Positions 1 through 5,284 of a stretch of 5,284 bases of DNA are shown piece after piece. The stretch's first letter is position 1. Each line of letters starts with the position of its first letter. The position numbers were made by a program, and so were the translations under genes. The stretch is from an uncultured Bacilli bacterium (lineage in GTDB: Bacteria > Bacillota_I > Bacilli_A > RF39 > UBA660), in assembly GCA_949840855.1 (NCBI GenBank), contig CATKYP010000077.1, forward strand, positions 1 through 5,284. Reading direction: 5' to 3'. The notes beneath the pieces are model-generated. The model saw only the letters and a list, made by a program, of their open reading frames with translations, ran no database searches and had not been told where the DNA came from.

Positions 1-17
1 TCTATATTACCTATCAT
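1..17 (-). CDS. Start of a truncated gene, product unknown (fourth gene of the T7SS transcript)
   Basis: Only five full codons are visible, reading M-I-G-N-I, before the window ends. The start is supported by an AGAAGGA ribosome binding site six bases upstream and by its position two bases after the stop codon of the 69-residue gene, which implies the same transcript. Too little is present to assign a function. By analogy with other T7SSb loci it could be a WXG100 protein, another core component or an effector, but that is context only. Confidence 0.6.
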
Positions 18-19
18 TT

Positions 20-229
20 TTATTCCTTCTTAGTATTGTAATTTATATTTTCATTTTGCTTATTATTAATATTTTCTAAAAGTGTTTTATATTTTATTGC
101 TTCTTCTTTATAATCTTTAAGATTGTTAATAAAATTTATATTATCATTATTAGTCCAAGAAGATTCTAGAATATTTAGAACTGAAAATATAGTGTTTACT
201 TCATTTACATATATTTCTGTATTATTCAT
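20..229 (-). CDS. Small WXG100-like helical protein of a type VII secretion locus (69 aa)
   Basis: I do not recognise this as a named family. The protein is 69 residues, without signal peptide or membrane segment. It reads as two amphipathic helices (about 3-23 and 31-57) joined by a turn containing Ser-Ser-Trp-Thr-Asn (W25), then an Asn/Lys-rich tail. The Trp turn followed by a helix of the F-x-x-x-L-x-x-Y type resembles the second half of WXG100 (ESAT-6/EsxA) proteins. However, the Gly of W-x-G is Asn27, the first helix is about 18 residues shorter than usual, and the family norm is about 95-100 residues. No Y-x-x-x-D/E export motif is present. The start is supported by AAGGAG eight bases upstream. 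It follows esaB by 19 bases. Inference: either a short T7SS substrate or a small partner/targeting protein for an effector encoded further left. The reading frame is quite secure; the WXG100 link is tentative. Confidence 0.72.
   Translation of the reverse strand: MNNTEIYVNEVNTIFSVLNILESSWTNNDNINFINNLKDYKEEAIKYKTLLENINNKQNENINYNTKKE
24..30 (-). promoter_or_regulatory. Ribosome binding site of the truncated gene
   Basis: AGAAGGA lies six bases before the ATG at 17-15. It is embedded in the last codons of the 69-residue gene (Lys-Lys-Glu). It is the main evidence that a further gene begins at the left edge, and it suggests translational coupling to the gene before it. Confidence 0.65.
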
Positions 230-248
230 TCCTTACACTCCTTATTTT

Positions 249-512
249 TTATAACAGAACTAGTCTAGATCCATTTTTTATATCTGTATCTTTTACTAGT
301 AATTGTACATCATATACTATACCTGATTCTTTACTATAAAGATTTGTATCATCTTTTATAATGTAGTCTATGTCATGACTTTCATTTAAAGATTTTTCTA
401 TTAATTGTTTAATCGTTCCTACCCTTTTATTTATTGGTATAAAAATATCATATTCTTTTTCGAAAAGTGGAAGATATAATTCTATTAGTATTTTATTTTC
501 ATTATTATTCAT
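249..512 (-). CDS. esaB: EsaB/YukD-like ubiquitin-fold accessory protein of the type VII secretion system
   Basis: This 87-residue protein has the layout of the YukD/EsaB family. Two N-terminal beta strands (about 8-15 and 21-27, around ILIELYLP and YDIFIPI) are followed by a helix (about 32-45), a short segment around NLYSKESGIVYDV (57-69), and the family-typical ending DIKNGSRLVLL (77-87), which forms the last strand of a ubiquitin-like fold. It ends in Leu-Leu without a terminal Gly-Gly, so ubiquitin-style conjugation is not expected, as is known for YukD. In S. aureus, EsaB is a cytosolic protein needed for or regulating T7 secretion, though its mechanism is unclear. Its ATG overlaps the 3' end of essC by eight bases. 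An AGAAGGAG ribosome binding site nine bases upstream lies inside essC, so the two are probably translationally coupled. Length is close to the family's usual 80 residues. The assignment rests on sequence pattern plus its place beside essC. Confidence 0.88.
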   Translation of the reverse strand: MNNNENKILIELYLPLFEKEYDIFIPINKRVGTIKQLIEKSLNESHDIDYIIKDDTNLYSKESGIVYDVQLLVKDTDIKNGSRLVLL

Positions 513-3500
513 CTTCTACCACTCCTTCTAATAATTTTATAATACTGGGTTTGCCTTTTTCAACAAGAACAGCAAAACCTTTTTTTAATTCTGTTCTTAA
601 GTATCTTGGAGAACTTGCAAGTTTTATAGTAAATTGATCGAGAACTCCGCTTCCAAGCCATAGTCCATTTCCTTGATTAAATGTTTGTTTGTACCATTGT
701 TCATATGAAATATTTTTAATTTTCTCTGAAGAATCAACTATAACAAAATTATAAGTATTTAAATTTATTCCTTCCATTAGGTTTTGTGTAAATTTGTTTT
801 TTATATTTAAATCTAACTTTACCAAGAGATTATCAAGTCCTAAAATAATTACAGTTGTTTTTATTTTATTACTTAAAATATCATTTTTATAATTATTTCC
901 TTTATATAAATTTATTTGATTATCTAAGTCCTCGTTTATTTTCGAAATAATTGTATTAAAGTCTTGTTGTACTAATAATGTATTTTTTAAGTTTTCTTTT
1001 ATTATTTCAAAAGTATCTATTATTATAACTTTTCTATTTTCTATAAATGATAATGTTTTATAAAAATTATTTAAGAAATTATAGTATGAATGAATGTCAT
1101 TTCCTGATATTAGATAGTTATAATTTTTTGCTAAGTCAATTGTGGAGATTTGAAGTGTATCTTTATAAATACCTACTGGAATAGTTTGAATATTATTTAA
1201 ATAATTCTCTACTACTTTGTGAGTAATATTTACAGGCAATACTGGTACTTTAGGTGCTTTATATTCAAATATTTGTGCTAGTTTAGCACTTATTACTTTC
1301 AAATACTCACTCATTCTTTCTTTTTGATATGGATAGGCTACTTGAAATTCGTGTATTTCTTCTAATTTTACAAGTCCTCTACCATATATTTTAGATGGGT
1401 ATTTCTTTTGAATATTACCTAAGATAGAATTGTAATCTGATTGATCATTAAATTGTAATACAAGATTTTGTTTAAAGTTTTGTTTTAGGCGATATCTTAA
1501 AGTTGTAGTAGTTGCAGCACTAACAATAAAAGTTATTCCATATTTAAAACCCTCTCTTGTTAAAAGGCTGAACATATCTTCGTATCCATCATAGCTTTCA
1601 ATATAGGCATCATAGTTATTTATAACTACAATTATTAATGGAAGAGTTTTTCCACTATGTTTACAGTAAAAATCGAAATCACCATTATAATCAATAAATA
1701 ATTTTTTTCTACTTTCAAGTTCTGATAGTAACAATTTATATAAATTAGCAATTTTTTCTTCTTCACTACTAAATATAATATCACCAACTTGAGGTGCCTT
1801 TTGAAATACTCTTAAAGTTTCGGCTCCGAAATCTAGAATATAAAAATTTGTTTCTTTGGGAGAATGATCTGTTATTGTAGAATAAATAATATTTGATATT
1901 GCTAGTTCTTTTCCTGAACCAGTAGAGCCATATATTATAGTATTTCCATCTTTTGACAATGGTAGTGTAAGAAGTCCTTGTTTTTGGTTATTAGGGTCAT
2001 CGTATTCACCTACTATTGGATTGATATTACCTACTTCAACACTGTATTTATATTTTTCTTTTAACTGTTCTGTATAGATATATTCTGGTATTTTATCAAG
2101 CCACAATTTTCTAGTTTCTATATTTTCTTTTTTGGCAATCTTAACAATATGTTTTACAATACTTGTTATTTCTTCTCCTTCAGCATTTAAAACTAATTGT
2201 TTATTAGCACTATCAATACTTTTTATAACATTTCCTACATTATCAATAAAGTCTATTCTCTCATCGATTTTCTTTTTACGTTTTTCCATGGGATAGTATT
2301 TTGCACCAGAAAAGGCTGATTGTCCTAAGGCAAACAACTCATTATAACCAACTTGTAAATAAAAACGTCCTGTTTCTTTTAATGCGGCTGCATCCGCACA
2401 TTTTATCATGTCCATACTATCCGTTCTATCTTGTACTTTTAAACATATCCTAAATTTAGAATTTGACCAAATTTGATCATTTACTACTCCTGCTGGTTTT
2501 TGAGTTGCTAATATCAAATGCACTCCCAAACTTCTTCCGATACGAGCTGTTGATATTAATTCATCCATAAAGTCTGGTTGCTGATCTTTTAATTCGGCAA
2601 ACTCATCTGAAATAATTAGTAAATGGGGAACTGGAGTTTTAACAAGATTCTCCCTATATAAAGTTTGATATTTGTAAATATCTATTGTACTTTCGTTTAA
2701 TGAATCTCTTGCTTCATTAAATATTCTCTGTCTTCTTCTAAGTTCACTTTTAATAGATGATAAACTTCTATTCATTTCTACAGTATCTAGATTTGTAATA
2801 GTTCCTGCTAGATGTGGTAATTTTATTCCTGTTTCTTTATTTTCAAAAGCTCCAGCTAATCCTCCTCCTTTATAATCTATCAAAATAAAGTTTACTTCTT
2901 CAGGAGTGTAGTTAATTGCAAGGGATAAAATATAGGTTATTATTAATTCACTTTTTCCACTTCCTGTCATACCAGCAATTAATCCGTGTGGTCCATGAGC
3001 TTTTTCATGTAGATCTAGTTTGAATAGTTCTCTATTTTTGTCAACTCCTATTGGAGCTTGTAATGTCTTAGTAGGATTACTGTTTCTCCATCTATCTATG
3101 ATATTTAATTGTTCAACATTACCTACATCATACATTTCAAGAAAACTAATCATTGTTGGTAAACTACTATTTTCTTTTTCTATTTCTATTGGTATGTTTG
3201 CTAAACGTTTTGTACATTCGTGCATATCAATGTTTAGATTATAATCTGCAATAAATTCTTTCTGCTTATTTGAAACTAATTCATTTTCAAAAATACCAGA
3301 CATCTTATCACCAATGCTTATGAATGTATGACACTCATTTGGTAAGTTTGTTAGTCTATTATTAATAATCATTAGACTAAAGCCAATATTTGTATTTTCA
3401 TTACATATATCTTTTATTATTTCAAGTTCTCTTACTGATTTAAAGTCATCTATTATTATAAAAAAGTATGGTTTAAAACTAGTATAATCATCTTGAGTAG

Positions 3501-5124
3501 TTTGAATATACTCATTTGAATTATTATTTTTTCTTCCTTGAAATACTTGTTCTAGGTTTAAAGATAGTTCCTTAGCTTCATCACTATTTGTGGCAAAGTA
3601 TCTTGTTGTTTTGCTATTATTCCACGTGTGTGGAAGAGATTTTATATAATCCCATCTTGTTTTATTTTTTTCATTTGTAAATACTACTATTTTTAGATCC
3701 TCATAGCTGTGAAAGGTTATTAACTGAAGAATTAAACCATCTATAAAATATGACTTTTGTCTTCCATCTCCAATTATTGCTGAAATATTGTTTTTAGCAA
3801 AAGAGAGGTTTATTGGAACATTTTCTAATTCTTTTGATTCTTTTCCTAAATCTAGAACAAGTTGCTCTAAGTTATCATCTTCTAAAGAAAATCTTTTTTC
3901 TGGGTATCTTACTATTCCCTTAAAGTTTGTTCCACCTAATCCTAAACGTAAATCTAAAAAGTCATTTTGGTCTATTTCTCTTTCCCATAGTGATCTTTTT
4001 CTTTGCATTATTATGTTATAACATTCTTCAAGAGTAATGTAATTTTCAAGAAGAACTTGTCTTTCTTTTTCCATTTCATTATGTATTGTATTTCTTTTTT
4101 CTTCAATATATTCCTTGTATTTATTTTGGCGTAATTCTTCTCTTTTTCTTTGTTGCTTTTTTTGATAATGTTTATTTAGAAGAGGCCAAAATATCATAGT
4201 TAGGAGCATTGCTACACACATTATTATATTTGGTAGTGCTGAATAGATATCCTTTTCTCCTGATATTACAGATGATACTGAAGAATAACCCATCATTAGT
4301 GAAACCATTCCCATACTAATCATTGGTCCTATTACATATAAAAGAGGAGTATTGTCTACCTTTTCCTTAGCTGGTGGAGGATCAATTGATATTTCAACAG
4401 GTTCTATTCCTGATTTAAATCTTGGTGATCTAAAAAAATAATCTTCTTCATTATAAAACTCTATATTTTCTTCTATATTATTCTCTTCATTTATTGTTGG
4501 TTGTACTAATGCCCTTTTTGGTGAAAAGATACTATTATCCACTTTTATTAAATCGCCTATTCTATTTATTATTATAGAATCGCCTAATACAATAATCTTT
4601 AATCCCATTATAAAAATAATATCTCCATGATGTAATCTTTTACTAGATATTAATTCGTTATTAACATAAGTTCCATAATTACTATTTAAATCTTCTATAT
4701 ACCAAGTATTATCTTTATATATTAATAAGCTATGTTTTTTTGATACTAGTGGATAGTTATAATTAATTTGTGCTTCAGGATTATTACCTATTAAAATGGA
4801 TGTGTTAGAATTTACTTGTAATTGTTGATAATTATTATCTGATGATGGAGAACAGTATAATAGTATATAGTCATTTTCATTATTTATTCTTATAAAGTAA
4901 AGGTTATATTCTTTTATAATTATAGAGTCTAGTTCTTTATTATTAGATACTATTTTCGCTTCAAAATTGCTTTTTAAATACCAAGTATCATTTTTAGCTT
5001 CAATACTTATTAAGTTTTTAGTATTTCCTAAACCATCTATATCTGTAATCCAAAATGTTCCAGATATAGTTGTTGGTAAAGTAAAATTATATATTTTAGT
5101 ACGTTTAATTAATCTAACTATCAT
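505..5124 (-). CDS. essC: Type VII secretion system motor ATPase EssC (FHA-FHA-TM-TM-FtsK/SpoIIIE type)
   Basis: EssC is the membrane-anchored motor of T7SSb that recognises substrates and powers their export. The 1539 residues are full length (S. aureus EssC is about 1480). Order: a degenerate FHA-like domain (about 1-92); a second FHA domain (about 100-180); a linker with the family motif FRSPR (231-235); two membrane segments (about 260-283 and 296-316); a basic, probably coiled-coil stretch (317-360); and a DUF/pseudo-ATPase region (about 361-680). Three ATPase domains follow. The first (about 685-960) is intact: Walker A GMTGSGKS (718-725, Lys724), LIDYKGGG (748-755), Walker B LLIISDE (835-841, Glu841), then TARIGRSLG and ATQKP (859-877). 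The second (about 1015-1290) has GSTGSGKE (1066-1073) and Asn1169 in place of the Walker B Asp. The third (about 1295-1535) has no usable P-loop (GNDIHSYY, 1341-1348). The ATG is the only plausible start after an in-frame TGA ten codons upstream. First gene of the transcript. Confidence 0.97.
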   Translation of the reverse strand: MIVRLIKRTKIYNFTLPTTISGTFWITDIDGLGNTKNLISIEAKNDTWYLKSNFEAKIVSNNKELDSIIIKEYNLYFIRINNENDYILLYCSPSSDNNYQQLQVNSNTSILIGNNPEAQINYNYPLVSKKHSLLIYKDNTWYIEDLNSNYGTYVNNELISSKRLHHGDIIFIMGLKIIVLGDSIIINRIGDLIKVDNSIFSPKRALVQPTINEENNIEENIEFYNEEDYFFRSPRFKSGIEPVEISIDPPPAKEKVDNTPLLYVIGPMISMGMVSLMMGYSSVSSVISGEKDIYSALPNIIMCVAMLLTMIFWPLLNKHYQKKQQRKREELRQNKYKEYIEEKRNTIHNEMEKERQVLLENYITLEECYNIIMQRKRSLWEREIDQNDFLDLRLGLGGTNFKGIVRYPEKRFSLEDDNLEQLVLDLGKESKELENVPINLSFAKNNISAIIGDGRQKSYFIDGLILQLITFHSYEDLKIVVFTNEKNKTRWDYIKSLPHTWNNSKTTRYFATNSDEAKELSLNLEQVFQGRKNNNSNEYIQTTQDDYTSFKPYFFIIIDDFKSVRELEIIKDICNENTNIGFSLMIINNRLTNLPNECHTFISIGDKMSGIFENELVSNKQKEFIADYNLNIDMHECTKRLANIPIEIEKENSSLPTMISFLEMYDVGNVEQLNIIDRWRNSNPTKTLQAPIGVDKNRELFKLDLHEKAHGPHGLIAGMTGSGKSELIITYILSLAINYTPEEVNFILIDYKGGGLAGAFENKETGIKLPHLAGTITNLDTVEMNRSLSSIKSELRRRQRIFNEARDSLNESTIDIYKYQTLYRENLVKTPVPHLLIISDEFAELKDQQPDFMDELISTARIGRSLGVHLILATQKPAGVVNDQIWSNSKFRICLKVQDRTDSMDMIKCADAAALKETGRFYLQVGYNELFALGQSAFSGAKYYPMEKRKKKIDERIDFIDNVGNVIKSIDSANKQLVLNAEGEEITSIVKHIVKIAKKENIETRKLWLDKIPEYIYTEQLKEKYKYSVEVGNINPIVGEYDDPNNQKQGLLTLPLSKDGNTIIYGSTGSGKELAISNIIYSTITDHSPKETNFYILDFGAETLRVFQKAPQVGDIIFSSEEEKIANLYKLLLSELESRKKLFIDYNGDFDFYCKHSGKTLPLIIVVINNYDAYIESYDGYEDMFSLLTREGFKYGITFIVSAATTTTLRYRLKQNFKQNLVLQFNDQSDYNSILGNIQKKYPSKIYGRGLVKLEEIHEFQVAYPYQKERMSEYLKVISAKLAQIFEYKAPKVPVLPVNITHKVVENYLNNIQTIPVGIYKDTLQISTIDLAKNYNYLISGNDIHSYYNFLNNFYKTLSFIENRKVIIIDTFEIIKENLKNTLLVQQDFNTIISKINEDLDNQINLYKGNNYKNDILSNKIKTTVIILGLDNLLVKLDLNIKNKFTQNLMEGINLNTYNFVIVDSSEKIKNISYEQWYKQTFNQGNGLWLGSGVLDQFTIKLASSPRYLRTELKKGFAVLVEKGKPSIIKLLEGVVEDE

Positions 5125-5129
5125 AATTA

Positions 5130-5135
5130 CACCCC
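5130..5135 (-). promoter_or_regulatory. Weak, unusual ribosome binding site of essC
   Basis: The leader reads GGGGTG five bases before the essC ATG. This is the GAGGTG form with one A replaced by G, so pairing with 16S rRNA would need a G-U wobble. The genes downstream have strong AAGGAG or AGAAGGAG sites, so essC may be translated less efficiently than esaB and the small protein. That would fit a large motor needed in fewer copies than its small partners, but this is inference. Confidence 0.55.
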
Positions 5136-5181
5136 ATTTAAAAGTATATAATCATACCTTCAATTCTTTTATCCTAGATTA

Positions 5182-5210
5182 ATTATATCTATAAACAGGG
5201 CTTTTTTCAA
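5182..5210 (-). promoter_or_regulatory. Sigma-A-type promoter of the essC transcript
   Basis: The minus strand carries a -35 box TTGAAA (5210-5205) and a perfect -10 box TATAAT (5187-5182) separated by exactly 17 bases. The predicted start, seven bases after the -10 box, is near 5175, giving a leader of about 50 bases before essC. The site lies just upstream of the first gene and is the best promoter match I found in the window. AT-rich DNA produces chance -10 boxes, but the combination of -35 match, spacing and position makes this one convincing. Confidence 0.75.
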
Positions 5211-5237
5211 GGAAATATTTGTAATTAGAACTAAATA

Positions 5238-5266
5238 ATTATAGTATTTTTTCTAAATTTTTCTAA
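5238..5266 (-). promoter_or_regulatory. Possible second, weaker promoter upstream of essC
   Basis: A second TATAAT (5243-5238) lies about 56 bases upstream of the main -10 box. It has a poor -35 candidate TTAGAA (5266-5261) at 17 bases spacing, matching only three of six consensus positions. In DNA this AT-rich it may be a chance match. It is listed because the hexamer is perfect and lies in the leader region of the transcript. Confidence 0.25.
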
Positions 5267-5284
5267 CATTTCTATCTATTATTT

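Noticed and set aside
3020..3244. Plus-strand open frame of 74 codons inside essC
   Set aside because: It lies wholly antisense to a conserved part of EssC, has no family-like sequence, and is explained as a shadow of the essC reading frame.
3788..4021. Plus-strand open frame of 77 codons inside essC
   Set aside because: It is antisense to the region after the EssC membrane segments, with low-complexity Ser/Phe/Lys content typical of a reverse-strand shadow.
4967..5182. Plus-strand open frame of 71 codons across the essC start and leader
   Set aside because: Most of it is antisense to the N-terminal domain of EssC, and it runs through the essC leader and into the -10 box. Nothing in its sequence suggests a real protein.
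5219..5247. Plus-strand promoter-like pair TTGTAA and TAGTAT at 17 bases spacing
   Set aside because: Each box matches only four of six consensus positions, which is expected by chance here, and no plus-strand gene start is visible in the remaining bases.
5231..5269. Minus-strand frame of 12 codons (starting M-L-E-K-F-R) upstream of the promoter
   Set aside because: It has no ribosome binding site and a stop codon just before its ATG, so it is neither a likely gene nor the end of an upstream one.
5125..5284. Search for a terminator, riboswitch or RNA gene in the region upstream of essC
   Set aside because: I found no GC-rich stem followed by a T-run, no tRNA-like arms and no recognisable riboswitch core; only the promoter elements are supported.
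1..5284. CRISPR arrays, insertion-sequence ends or long repeats
   Set aside because: No regularly spaced repeats, transposase fragments or long inverted or direct repeats were seen; the window is almost entirely filled by the T7SS genes.

Overview
The window is a very AT-rich stretch (roughly a quarter G+C, judged by eye from sampled lines). All real genes lie on the minus strand and read right to left. It carries the core of a type VII secretion system of the Bacillota kind (T7SSb): the motor ATPase EssC, the ubiquitin-like EsaB/YukD, a small WXG100-like helical protein, and the first codons of a fourth gene cut off by the left edge. The low G+C, the strong Shine-Dalgarno sequences, the sigma-A-type promoter and the EssC architecture point to a low-GC Bacillota lineage. 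No TGA is read as Trp across the 1539-codon gene, so there is no sign of the mycoplasma code 4. The EssC sequence reads more like the streptococcal/clostridial form than the Staphylococcus aureus form. I cannot name a genus.

Layout in transcription order. 5284-5125 is non-coding leader DNA holding a near-consensus promoter (TTGAAA, 17 bp, TATAAT) with a predicted start near 5175 and a leader of about 50 nt. 5124-505 is essC. 512-249 is esaB/yukD, whose start codon overlaps the end of essC by 8 nt. 229-20 encodes a 69-residue protein with a Trp-centred turn between two predicted helices. 17-1 is the start of another gene with a clear ribosome binding site. Gaps are -8, 19 and 2 nt, so this is very probably one transcript with essC as its first gene.

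How the parts fit. In known T7SSb systems EssC is the membrane-bound FtsK/SpoIIIE-type motor that recognises and drives export of WXG100 and LXG substrates, and EsaB is a small cytosolic accessory or regulatory protein. The 69-residue protein is the least understood piece; it could be a short WXG100-like substrate or a partner of an effector encoded further left. EssB/YukC, EsaA/YueB, EssA and a full-length EsxA are not in this window. The main points of interest are the small protein, the altered nucleotide-binding residues in the second EssC ATPase domain, the partly kept phosphopeptide site in the second FHA domain, and the essC-first gene order.
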